Shown here piece by piece: positions 34,631 to 44,700 of a DNA stretch of 64,000 bases. The notes below the pieces were generated by a model, which was given only the letters and a program-made list of their open reading frames with translations, was not told where the DNA came from and did not search any database. Every line of letters begins with the position of its first letter. The stretch's first letter is position 1. Location of the stretch: NCBI GenBank assembly GCA_900544275.1, contig UQUU01000006.1, positions 82,575-146,574 on the forward strand, read 5' to 3'. Origin of the DNA: an uncultured Succiniclasticum sp. GTDB lineage: Bacteria; Bacillota; Negativicutes; Acidaminococcales; Acidaminococcaceae. The position numbers were made by a program, and so were the translations under genes.

Positions 34631-35098
34631 TCATTTGATTGTAGCTATCGCCGCAAGGATAAGGCAGGCACCTTGCCACGCATTCCGTTGCGCCTTAATT
34701 TTCAGGCGCTTCTTTTTTTCCTCGGCTGCGTATCGTTGCAAGGATTCGTTGACAGTCTGCAACGAGCTTTCGGTCCTCAGTAACTGTTCCTTTGACGTAG
34801 TTAACTCTTTCCTGAGTGTCATTAACTCTCGTTTCAATTCTATCAGCTGCAGCTGCAGCGTTGTCAATTCCGGATCTTGCTGCGCTAATAGCTGATCCAG
34901 CATCTCCAATTTCGCCTCTAACTGTGTCAGCTCCGACTCCGTTATCTGATATGTAATTACCTGTTTTGGATCCGGTGTCTGCGTTTCGGATGCCGCACAG
35001 GTAGCCGGCATAAAAAGCAGCAAAAACGCAAGCAACACAGATACTAATAGAGACAATAGCTTTTTTGTATTTGCAGAAAAACGCTGATAATACATCAT
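34631..35098 (-). CDS. Spanin-like coiled-coil protein (second frame of an overlapping pair)
   Basis: A 155-residue protein. Residues ~13-33 are strongly hydrophobic (KKLLSLLVSVLLAFLLLF), ending PATCAAS, which could be a signal-peptide cleavage region or a poor lipobox. Then comes a long leucine-rich coiled coil (LTQLEAKLEMLDQLLAQQ and following heptads), a basic stretch and a short hydrophobic C-terminus (ACLILAAIATI). The layout recalls an outer-membrane or single-chain spanin. It overlaps the 135-residue gene at 34695-35102 in another frame; its start is 4 nt behind the other start and it runs 64 nt further. Both share the ribosome site GGAGGGGG in the endolysin end. Confidence 0.65.
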   Translation of the reverse strand: MMYYQRFSANTKKLLSLLVSVLLAFLLLFMPATCAASETQTPDPKQVITYQITESELTQLEAKLEMLDQLLAQQDPELTTLQLQLIELKRELMTLRKELTTSKEQLLRTESSLQTVNESLQRYAAEEKKKRLKIKAQRNAWQGACLILAAIATIK

Positions 35099-35102
35099 AC
35101 AT
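34695..35102 (-). CDS. Inner-membrane spanin-like (Rz-like) protein
   Basis: A 135-residue protein with a short cytoplasmic N-terminus (MYDVLSAFFCKYKK), one transmembrane helix (about 15-38) and a periplasmic part of two helical stretches (AISAARSGIDNAAAAADRIE, ERVNYVKGTVTEDRKLVADC). This is the plan of an i-spanin: membrane anchor plus coiled coil reaching to the outer membrane. It follows endolysin by 1 nt, the usual place of Rz. Its whole length is inside the overlapping gene 34631-35098, read one frame apart. Spanins disrupt the outer membrane at the last step of lysis, which fits a diderm host. Confidence 0.75.
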   Translation of the reverse strand: MYDVLSAFFCKYKKAIVSISICVACVFAAFYAGYLCGIRNADTGSKTGNYISDNGVGADTVRGEIGDAGSAISAARSGIDNAAAAADRIETRVNDTQERVNYVKGTVTEDRKLVADCQRILATIRSRGKKEAPEN

Positions 35103-35103
35103 A

Positions 35104-35544
35104 TTACCCCCTCCACCTTGCGGTATACCCGCGTGTGTCAATGTGGATCCAATCACCGTAGTAACCGATGCCTAATTTGTCCTCAAGCCCCCACGCCTCC
35201 GCTGCGACGAGGACCGTATCGGCCAGGGCAGTGTCCGTGTCATCCTGTCCACCGATGTGAATGTCCGCTGCGCAGCCCCGCGTATGGTAGCTGTCAGGTA
35301 CACCCCCACAGCGGGCATTAACATACGCATCACGGTAGCCGCTGTTCCAGCCACGATATGTCATGTTAACACGCCAATTCAGGTTCCATTCCCGCAGCAT
35401 ATCCAATATCCGGAAAAGATTAGCCGTCCGTTCATCGTCCGTACACAGGTGCCCCGTTTCATCATCCCACGCATAACCATTCTGCGCATGCCCGTAACAG
35501 TCCCATTCCGTGACGGACCAATGTTTCGATCTATACATATTCAT
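35104..35544 (-). CDS. Endolysin, peptidase M15 type
   Basis: A 146-residue protein. Zinc ligands are seen in YHTRGCAADIH (His and Asp) and GDWIHIDTRGY (His), the arrangement of M15A/VanY-like D-Ala-D-Ala or L-Ala-D-Glu peptidases used as phage endolysins. There is no signal peptide, so it depends on the holin. The start overlaps the holin stop (ATGA), and its end carries the ribosome site of the spanin pair. Confidence 0.85.
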   Translation of the reverse strand: MNMYRSKHWSVTEWDCYGHAQNGYAWDDETGHLCTDDERTANLFRILDMLREWNLNWRVNMTYRGWNSGYRDAYVNARCGGVPDSYHTRGCAADIHIGGQDDTDTALADTVLVAAEAWGLEDKLGIGYYGDWIHIDTRGYTARWRG

Positions 35545-36047
35545 ACCTTCGCTTTCACCTTATCAATCAGTTTTGCCGCGATACTTACATTCGCATCGTT
35601 CAGATTCTCGATGCAGGACAAAAGCTCCGTGGCGGCTAAATATCCTATACAAAGCGGCAGAAAAATTCCTGGGTGCTTCATTAAAATAAGCATTCTGTCT
35701 ACCGCTCCACTTGCCGTAGCCAGCAACAAGTAGATGATCAACTTGCTGGCGAAGCGAGTTTTCATTGTATAAGACCGTATAACACCTGCCCTGTGCGCCG
35801 CAGGGATGGCCACTACACACTGCGCCACCCCCGGGGCTTTCACGTTGTAAGCGATAAGATAACTATATGACAGTGATATCCACTTCGTGATCAGGTCAAT
35901 AATTACCACAAGGACAAACAGCCCCAGCAGCTCCGCATGAAATTGCAATATGCCGAGGACGCTTGCCGCTATTGATTTAATTTGCCACGATTGGACAATC
36001 TTTCGTGCGGCGTGCCCGAGCGTTTCCAACAAAGATTCGTAGTCCAT
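35541..36047 (-). CDS. Phage holin
   Basis: A 168-residue membrane protein with about three or four hydrophobic segments (around residues 25-60, 100-115, 125-145). SVLGILQFHAELLGLFVLVVIIDLITKW matches the phage_holin_4 (Cph1/TcdE-type) family, in which a central Asp-Lys motif follows the second segment. It sits between tail spike and endolysin. GGAGAGGAA precedes the ATG. Confidence 0.83.
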   Translation of the reverse strand: MDYESLLETLGHAARKIVQSWQIKSIAASVLGILQFHAELLGLFVLVVIIDLITKWISLSYSYLIAYNVKAPGVAQCVVAIPAAHRAGVIRSYTMKTRFASKLIIYLLLATASGAVDRMLILMKHPGIFLPLCIGYLAATELLSCIENLNDANVSIAAKLIDKVKAKV

Positions 36048-36056
36048 TTCCTCTCC

Positions 36057-38636
36057 TCAAGATTCTATTGTTCCAAAGCCCTTCCACGTCCCAGGCGTTC
36101 CCGTGGCAACACATATCCATCCGAGGAAGCCACCGGGGGTCGGTGCGGAGTTCCAGACTATGTCGCCCCTTTTATAATTTCCTTCCGTGGGCACAGAAGA
36201 TGCATTGTCTGTAGAAAGTCTCCCGTCAGCCGTTAACCAGCGTTCACCATCAAACCATACAGGTCTTTTTTGCCTTCTACGATAGCAGGTATCCCCTAAT
36301 AGGTAGCCTTCGTACGGATTGATGCTTACTTGATTATCTGATACGAACGGCGTCCACTCGCTATTGTTCATGATTACTTTTGACATATCTTTGAGTATTG
36401 TAGATTTTACTGTTCCGTTATTATCTGCTAACCGTATATAGTTATCACGCCATACAAGTCGTTCGAATGTGATGGTAGGAGATCCCGTGTAGCTTATATC
36501 AAACACCCCTTGATTTTGCATCACAGCAGTATAGATATGCAGATTTCCTACATACGTTAAATTACGGAACAGGGAAAACGGCGTGTTAGTATTAGTATTC
36601 TTTTTTAAGTAGTGATAAGCTCCGGAAAACTTAAATATATTATTTTTAACAAGCAAATAGTTATCAACCGCATCCATATCCGGATTGCAGATAGACATAG
36701 CACCATCTACATAGTTGCTCTCATAAGCGTTGTTTCTCCCAAATGTTTCCATTATAGACCCAAAGAAGGTATTATTTTTAACAAGAATATTCTCCCCGCG
36801 AACGCATATAGCGTAGTTGTTTCCTGCCACCACATTATTTGTGAACGTACACCCCTCCGCAGGACCGTGTGTTGAAAGAACTCCGTAATCAGATATCGCA
36901 CTGCGAAATATATTCCCGGAAACTAAAATTCCATGCGAGGGGTAGTCTCCGCTAATATCAACACAATGCCTTGCGTTTTCGCCTCTGTTATTAACAATAG
37001 ACGATAAGGAATCATCGCTACATCGTAAGCCATATCCTAATCCGTAAATAGTGCTTGTCCCGGGATAGTACGCATACGCTTCGTCAACCTGATTGCCATA
37101 TAGGGTGCTTTTAACAGACGACATTGATTCGAGACAGGACATGCCACAGCCACAGCCGTAGCAGTCGTGGATTGACGCATCTATACATCCCTTTAAGCCG
37201 AAGCCTCTGTATTGCCTTGCGTCAACCGCACAGCCTTCAGGACAGGATATACCAATGTTGCTAATTTCTATCCCTCGTAAGGGTTCTACAAATTCTACGG
37301 TCACGTTCTCGCTGTTTGAGAAGTTAGTAAATGCAGGGAAGTTAAGATTAATAGTATTTCCATTAACGCTTTTAACCTCATTTGTTTCTCCTTTTACAGC
37401 AGAACCACGATTATCACAAGACCATGGAGACGTATCGAAAGACCCTTTTATATAAGCAAGCATACCCGCTTTAATACCTGCTCCGTTTGCAACGGTCATA
37501 CTTAAGGCGCTACGTGCGATTGTCCCTGTAAGCTCCGTACTGACTACGGGGTTTGTATTTTCAACAAAAAGTGTCCATTTCACATTTAAATTATTTGCGT
37601 CTATAATGAGGTCTGGCGTTGGCCGTAATATAGCCCTGCACTTTCCTGCGCCAGCTACCTTTATGTTTGATGCATTAATACATATCGTATCTGATACTTT
37701 GTAGTCACCTTCAGGGAAGTACACTGTGCCTCCAGCCCTTCCGGTGCAATAATCTACTGCAGTTTGAATTGCGACTGTATCATCATGTGTATTATCCCCT
37801 TTTGCACCAAATTGTTTTACGTTTGCTCTTGTAGCAACCAGTTCCGCCACTAAATTGTTTTGCAAAAAATGAATACTGCCATTGTCCTCTACATCTTCAG
37901 CGGTTTTAGCACGGATTATGTAATTTCCACCGCCGCCATCATTTGCACTGTAATAGCCGGACGTAATCGCTTTTGTCCCCGCAAATACATGGGTATCGGC
38001 CTTCATGGCAGCCACGCTGCTATAATTTTTAACAGCTGCCGTCACCGCGATCGCCGCGGATTGTTCAGCCGCAGCCTGCGCTTCCTCCGCCGCCTGTTTC
38101 GCCGACGTGGCAAGCGTGGCAGATATCTGTGCAGCCTGCATCGCCACAGCGGGGTCCTCGGTCACTTCAAAGCCCGTACCTTCCTGATTGATCCGGAAAG
38201 ACTTGCCGGGCTTCAACGGTATTGCCGCATTAAAGTTCGTCGATTCGACACTCGTTTTTAAACTGCGTTCTCCTGCTTCGCGCAGCTGCTGGATCTGCAT
38301 TTCCATTTCATCTAATTGCTGCTCAATATTTTCCGAAAAGAACGGTCCCTGATTAAACAGCGCTAACAGCTGCTGCAATGGCACTTCCCGCAGCAATGTG
38401 ATTTTCTGTCCTGTTGTCAGTGCCGGCGCTGTGCTGCCGGGCTTCGGATACACCACGTTGCCGGCATTCACGTCCACCGTGAAGTCCGTCGTTTCCCGGG
38501 CGACCCCGTCCTCACCGGTAATATACACGTGGATATACTCCGGGTGGTCGTTGTTCATGGCGAAGGTATACGGAAACACCGTCGTGCTGCCGTTGCCGCT
38601 GTATACGTTCTTCGCGTTCTGGTTTTGTATTGTCAT
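36057..38636 (-). CDS. Tail spike: T7-type fibre N-terminus plus pectate-lyase-like beta-helix
   Basis: An 859-residue protein. Residues 1-130 (NAKNVYSGNGSTTVFPYTF, then QLDEMEMQIQQLREAGERSL) match the T7-type fibre attachment domain that binds the tail adaptor. An alanine-rich helix (about 165-200) leads to a pectate_lyase_3-type beta-helix starting at NVKQFGAKGDNTHDDTVAIQ, with many short repeats (FTNNVVAGNNY, VKNNTFFG). The C-terminal 60 residues (AYEGYLLGDTCYRRRQKRP region onward) form a small end domain. It likely binds and cuts a surface polysaccharide. The ATG at 38636 fits GGAGGGG; the GTG three codons earlier does not. Confidence 0.87.
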   Translation of the reverse strand: MTIQNQNAKNVYSGNGSTTVFPYTFAMNNDHPEYIHVYITGEDGVARETTDFTVDVNAGNVVYPKPGSTAPALTTGQKITLLREVPLQQLLALFNQGPFFSENIEQQLDEMEMQIQQLREAGERSLKTSVESTNFNAAIPLKPGKSFRINQEGTGFEVTEDPAVAMQAAQISATLATSAKQAAEEAQAAAEQSAAIAVTAAVKNYSSVAAMKADTHVFAGTKAITSGYYSANDGGGGNYIIRAKTAEDVEDNGSIHFLQNNLVAELVATRANVKQFGAKGDNTHDDTVAIQTAVDYCTGRAGGTVYFPEGDYKVSDTICINASNIKVAGAGKCRAILRPTPDLIIDANNLNVKWTLFVENTNPVVSTELTGTIARSALSMTVANGAGIKAGMLAYIKGSFDTSPWSCDNRGSAVKGETNEVKSVNGNTINLNFPAFTNFSNSENVTVEFVEPLRGIEISNIGISCPEGCAVDARQYRGFGLKGCIDASIHDCYGCGCGMSCLESMSSVKSTLYGNQVDEAYAYYPGTSTIYGLGYGLRCSDDSLSSIVNNRGENARHCVDISGDYPSHGILVSGNIFRSAISDYGVLSTHGPAEGCTFTNNVVAGNNYAICVRGENILVKNNTFFGSIMETFGRNNAYESNYVDGAMSICNPDMDAVDNYLLVKNNIFKFSGAYHYLKKNTNTNTPFSLFRNLTYVGNLHIYTAVMQNQGVFDISYTGSPTITFERLVWRDNYIRLADNNGTVKSTILKDMSKVIMNNSEWTPFVSDNQVSINPYEGYLLGDTCYRRRQKRPVWFDGERWLTADGRLSTDNASSVPTEGNYKRGDIVWNSAPTPGGFLGWICVATGTPGTWKGFGTIES

Positions 38637-38658
38637 CGTATTCACCCCTCCATAAAAA

Positions 38659-38688
38659 AAGCGCCTGCCCCGTCCGAGGTAAGCGCTT
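38659..38688 (-). terminator. Intrinsic terminator between the giant gene and the tail spike gene
   Basis: Stem AAGCGC / GCGCTT with an inner CCTC/GGGG pairing, followed by seven T on the minus strand. It lies downstream of the late promoter-like element at 38707-38742 and only a few bases before the tail spike ribosome site, so a transcript from that promoter must pass it. Confidence 0.8.
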
Positions 38689-38706
38689 ATTTAATTTGTC
38701 ACTAAC

Positions 38707-38742
38707 ATCGTAGCACATAAAAACTGCGTTTTAGTCTTAGAC
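38707..38742 (-). promoter_or_regulatory. Late promoter-like element 2 (spike/lysis operon)
   Basis: On the minus strand: palindrome GTCTAAGAC (38734-38742), 16 nt, then TGTGCTACGAT (38707-38717). The element at 59034-59069 has the same parts and the same spacing. The palindrome would lie at about -42 to -34, where an activator or Q-like factor can touch RNA polymerase. It directs transcription into tail spike, holin, endolysin and spanins. Confidence 0.65.
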
Positions 38743-38746
38743 TTTT

Positions 38747-41700
38747 TTATTTTTTCTTTCGATCAATCCGTTTATCCAGCAACACCGCAAGCAGGTATTG
38801 ATAGAAAGGCGTGTCAAAGTCCCGGTCGATCCAGTATGCCGTCGTAGCAAAAGCGTCGGATATCGTATGCCCTATCCCGGTAAAGCTGTTCACGGTACGG
38901 GCCCCTTCCCGGAACACATCAATCTTGCTTTTTCTATCGCTCATAATCATATCTTCCGTTTTTTGTTTTTGTTCCCACAGTCCATACAGTGGCAGTGGGC
39001 GCGATACCGGATATTTCTCGCCCATCATCCTTCCTATTTCATTGCCGGCTATATCTCTTATAATCGGTATGGTACCGAAGAAGTTTTCCCCTACACCCTG
39101 CAAGGCTCTTTTCATCATTCCTTTAATGCGGCTGTCTTTTTTATCTTCATTTCCGGTAAGAATATCCATAGCATACTTTTCAAGCCCGTCAAAGATGCCT
39201 ACCAGAACGACCCACAAGAGCAATTTTTTTAGTACCGGACGGACAATAATTATATTATTATTTTCCATCCCGCGCCGTCTGCCTTCTGCGTATCCGCGAT
39301 AAAGGGCATTGAATACCACATTAAAGTAACTGTAAAACATCGTAAGCGATTTCGTTAACTCACCGCCTTTTTGAATCGGCGCCAGGTCTTTCATTTCACC
39401 GGAACCAAATACTTTCCGGACCGCTTTGTCCCCAGCGGATATCGCCTCCGTTTCTACCCTCTGCCAAAACTCCGCGTTTGTCTCCTTGATGTTATGTTGT
39501 GCCCCCATTTCCTGATACACCCGTTCATATTCACTGACCCAAAGTGGAATAGCAAGCGCCAAGTCTGTTGCGGCCAAAAGGTCAAACGCATGAGCTTCCA
39601 GGGCTTTTTCTCCCCGGATAGCTGTATCGATCACCTTTCCATATCCGCCGATAAATGTTTTACGAAGGATCTCTCCCGCATCACGATCCATTGTTTCCGC
39701 CCGGTGCCGCAAAAATACAGATTTTTGTGAAACAAATTTCCATGTTGCCTTAGGAGTAGCCCATACACGGGGAATCACATCCATAGCACGGGTTGCGCCA
39801 ATATAATCTACCACAGGGAAGATGTTCAACGAGTTTTGTATCGCAGTCGGCACCCTATATGCCAGGACGGCCAATGTTTGTTTATGGCGGAAAAACTCTG
39901 CTTTCTTCTCAAAAGGATTTGTTTTAACTTTATCTGGTGCCCAACAATCCCGCACCCATTGTTGTAGGGCGCTAACTTGCACAATTCCATATCTGTCTTG
40001 TAACATTGTCACTATATCTTGAGCATTTAGAATGCGATTTACGTCACGCAAGCTTCTTCGGAAACAAATGTTATGGATCACATCATTAATGTGGCTGTTC
40101 AACACAGCAAAGGACAATAGTACCGGCCTGTTTACCGGACCTTGCACGCGCTCTTTCATATGTCCCCTGCGCCGACTCATCGCCGCATTGCCTGCCATTT
40201 TCTGTTTCGCAGCATCATCTTGTTTTTGATTCGCCGCCTTAACCGATTTCGCAGGGTCATATTTGATCGGATAGTAGCCCCCTTTCAAGGTATATACCAG
40301 CCCATCATTACCTACGATCTGGAAGGGTATGGCGCTCTGTTTTCGTGGCGTCACTCCGGCCATGTCTTCTTCCACTTTTGCAGACTCCGGCCAGTATTTC
40401 TCACACAGATCCCAAATTGCTTCCACCATCTGCCAGTCTTTTTGCGTCAAGTTGCCGAGGAACTTTCGCACTTCTTTTTCGGTTATGCCAAAACCGTCCA
40501 TGATACGCCGGCGGTTGATCTCGGTTCCCCAGTTTAATGCTACGCAGATTGCTCCTTCACGCGTTAAGATTGATGATCCAAAGCGGAATTTCTTTTTACT
40601 TCGCATCTCCGATTTTTCCATGTCCGTATAAGGTTCCCAGATAGCTTTTACGATCTGCGCGGCCTCTTCTAACATTATCTTTTCTTTGTTCCACGACTGG
40701 TTTACGTTTTCATAAATAAATCTATGCGCCGTAGGCCCCAGTGCCTCAAAGATTTCCTCCGGCTTTGTCAACTGTACCCGTCCTGTTCTAAATAGATTCG
40801 CTACCTGCTCTCCATAGCCTGGCGTCCCTGCATTTGTCGGGTCGTCATTTGGTATCACGGGCACCCTGTCCGCAGCTTCTGCTGTAATCTTCTCACAGAT
40901 ATCGGACAGAGCTATTTCGGTCCCGTCGGTGTCTTTAATCGACCGGAATTTGTTAGCATCCAGTCCAATTTTGTACAGCGTATCAAGGACTTCCGTAAAC
41001 TCTTCGTACTCCTCCATGTTCAATCCGCCAAAGCCATCGTTGTAGACTGTATTGCTCCCCATCGCCGCAACGATATGCCCCGGCAAAGAAACGTTCCCGT
41101 CTTCGTCTACGAAAAATGCATCCATATTCGCCGCATAGGCCTGCATTAGCTTGAGTATATCCATCTCTTCCTGTGGTTTATGCGCATCCTGTTTACTAAT
41201 CCCCAATACATACAAGCCATGATTGAACAAGTAGCGTTCTGCTGCGGGGATGTGATTGTTACGGGAGATTGTTTTTGACCGCGCTTTGAGTTTACCGTTT
41301 TTCTTCTGCACCATGTCTTTATTCTTTTGGGCGATAGCCGCATATTCAGCGAATATCCGCTGCCGCAGCTTTGCCTCGTAGGCTTGTTTCCACAGAGCAT
41401 TTGCGGATTCACGGGGCCCAGAAATCTTACGTTTTTTCTCCAGCAGACTTTCCGTAGTCGTGACTTGTTTTGCACCGTTTAGCTGTGCTTCATTCGAAGC
41501 CGATTTTACCGGAACGATCCCCGTTTCTTGCGAACGATACCTTAATTCTGCGTCCAGCGCCCGCTTCATCGCTTCAGCGCTTTCCCTGCCTGCCCGCTTC
41601 TCCAGCTGCTGCCATTTCCGGACGTTCGTAGATTCTGCGATCGTCATCCCAGCCATCTTTTCTTCCGCGTACGTCTTGACCATCTGTACATTATCCAGCG

Positions 41701-44700
41701 TAGCATCTCTGTAGATCTTCACGTTCTCCCGGTTTCGTTTCAGCAGATCCTTAAACCCTTTGACCAACCTTTTCAATTCTTCCCGGTCCTTCGCCTTTTC
41801 CATTTTTGCGAGCGCGTCCCGTTCGGCTGCCTCCCAGCGGGCCTGGTACTTCAGCTCCCTGATCCTGTGTTTGAGATTTTTAACCTGATTGGTTTCCTGA
41901 TCAGTATCCCATTTCTCGCCGGTCGCTTCATACGCCTGCTTCTCAATATCGTCCAGCATTTTTTCAATTTGCGGAGTCAACGCGGCATCCTTACGCAGCT
42001 TCTTTTTGATAAACTCTTCCTCAAACGCAAGGTACATACCCCTGTATTTTGCACTGTCCACGGCTTTCTTCGCTTCTTCTTTTATCTGCTCAAGTGGCAT
42101 ACCTTCCGTCAGCTCTTTCATCTGGCTATTCAACCGTTTCTTCAGTGCCTGTTCCAGCGTGCCCTGCTTCTTAATCTGTTTAGCATATTCCGCCTCGGTC
42201 ATGCCCAGAGCCGTAGCATCCCAGTTATCCCGGATAGCAGGCATGTTTTCCAGCAACAGTTCAATCTTATACAGAGGCTGCTCTTCCAACTCTGCCCGGA
42301 TATCCTGTTCCATCTGCTCCCTAACAGCATTCAATTCTGCCTTGCGTTCTGCCGTAAGATCCTTCATGGCGATTGCCAGCACCTTTTCTTTTGCGTACTC
42401 CACAGCGCTTTCCTGCCAACGTCGGTACATTGCCATGCTGTCCTCTGCCAGGTACTCAAATCCCCCAGCGCGCTCGAACGCATTTAACTCCCGTAGTTTA
42501 AATGCGGTCTCCACTTCTTCTTCCGTAGCGACCATACGCCCCATCACGGCTTGCATATCCTCAGACGGTACGCCGCCTAGTTGCAAAAAATCCCTGTAAA
42601 TCTGTGTCAGCCAGGCCTTAAGTTTACGGAACACTTTTTGTAAGCCCGTTGCGGGCGCATTCCCTGTACGCAAATAGGCTTCCCAGCCGCGGGCGAATTT
42701 CTCATGCTGCGCAACCGTAAGTTTTACCTGCTCCTCTTTCCAATTCAACCATTCCTTGACGGTCTCCCAGTCTTTAACAATCTGCTCCGGCGCGTTCGGC
42801 ATTTCCGCCAGTTCTTTTAAATCCGCGACAAAGATATGCCCTAGCTCATGCGGGAAAGTGGACTCATCGGCAGACTCAAACAATGAGACGACCCGGCGAC
42901 CGGTTTCTTCAAAAGAGGTAGCACCGTGAACGGTCTTCCCGTTTTGGCGCTGAGAAAAGTTATCGTTGACAATTTTTCTTATTTCGTTTAGACTGTAAGC
43001 AGAAAAAGGCGCGTTGCCAGTAAATGAGGCTTGGATATTATCTAAGATGCTCCTGCTGGAGCCGCCTTTTTTTATCCAATTATCAATGTTTATTTCAGAG
43101 TCAAAAAATGCGGTATTCATAAATACACGCCCATTCGGCAGGAGTTCATACATAACGCCGGCGCTCCCTTGGGGCGTTTTTATTTTGCACAATAATGGAA
43201 TACCGTTATTGTGTCCTTTCTTTTTTAGGTCCTGATAAACTGCACTAAAGTTCTCACTATTTTGTTCAAGTGCATCCCATTCTTCTTTTGTAAGATTATG
43301 CCGTTGATTAACATGGATCATCGTATCATACGGAACATCGATTTGCGTTCCAGCACTACCAATAAATCGGTAATAGCTTTTACCTTTTTGCTCGGCGTGT
43401 ATCGTCCCGTTTTTAACCGCCAGCGAAAAATCCGCTAAGCTTTTTGCTTCGCTTTTAATCATGGCTTGGAGAACTTTCATATTAATATTCTCATATACAC
43501 CACCCATCTGCAGGCCAAAGCGGTCGCGGTAATAATCTAGGGCGGTGTATTTTTTATGCCCGGCTGTACGCATAGCATCTGCATAGCGGTCCGCGTGTCT
43601 GGCCAATAGGACAGCACTTATCCGTCCTGCTCGTTTTACTTTGTCATTCGGCGCGGTGTCGGCTACCTCTTTTGCCAGGCTGCGATAGATGTCATACGCC
43701 TCTTTGCTGAGCCCGTCCACGATTTCCAACTCCATCGGGTCGATCTTCTGTATACGGTCCTTGATAGCTTCTAAAGCGGCGATATTGCCCTGCAGGTTAT
43801 CTATGACCGCGGCGTTTTCTTCAAACTGTTCTTCACTGATACGCCCGCGCTGCAGATCCGGATGTTTTGAAAAGTCTTTTCCGGTCAGCGCATCGATGGC
43901 AAATTGCCGGTATTCGTCCTGTGTAGGGCGGCGTCCAAAGTCTTTGAGAAAATCACGATACCACTGCGCGTTGTTGCTGCCATAGATAACTTTGGGATCC
44001 CTGTCCGTTGTCAAATACGAAACAGCACCTTTTTCCGTAAACTCCCGGATATCTTTTACGATGGGGTCCACCAAATCATCTAATAATTGCTTATAGTGAT
44101 CATACAACGCCTGCCACCCTTCCATTGGCTTATCCGGCCGTACCATAAGTATCTCCGCGGCGGCATCCCGTTCCACCCCTTCCGCGAAATTCTTCTGAAG
44201 GATATTATCCAACGCGTCTTGTCTTTGTGCTTCCAGCCGGCGTTGCTCCTTATCCATAAGCGCATCAAACTCTTCGTATTTTTGCCGGGCTAAATATTGG
44301 TTCCTCGCATAGGAATGATCCACGTTTGAAAATGAAATAAAATCATCACCGATTGCAAAATTGTCTTCCATCTGCGCCTGGTAATAGACTTCATAAGGAA
44401 CCGTAATATCCGCTTTTGTTTCTATCGCAGTCTGTAGTTCTTCATTGCTTAACCCTGCTTTATCTGCCAGAGCCTGCAACGCCTGCTCCCCGCCTTCTTG
44501 CTGCAATACCATTTCTGTGTCGATATTTACTTTTTCATAGTTCGTGCCTTGTACCGAATCATGTACCACCTGCGCTGCAATTTCAGGATCCTTTTTAAAA
44601 AATTCTTTTACCCCTTCTGTTTCTTTCAATTGACGATGCATAGAGATACCGGTAATATTTTTCAGTTTTTCTTTAAGGTGCAGATCCTGCATTTCTGCTA

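Noticed and set aside
35563..35820. Second open frame inside the holin gene
   Set aside because: Unlike the spanin locus, it has no ribosome site, no coherent membrane or coiled-coil pattern, and lies wholly within the holin.
36057..38636. Diversity-generating retroelement on the tail spike
   Set aside because: The capsid genes look BPP-1-like, but there is no reverse transcriptase, template repeat or C-type-lectin-like variable end here.
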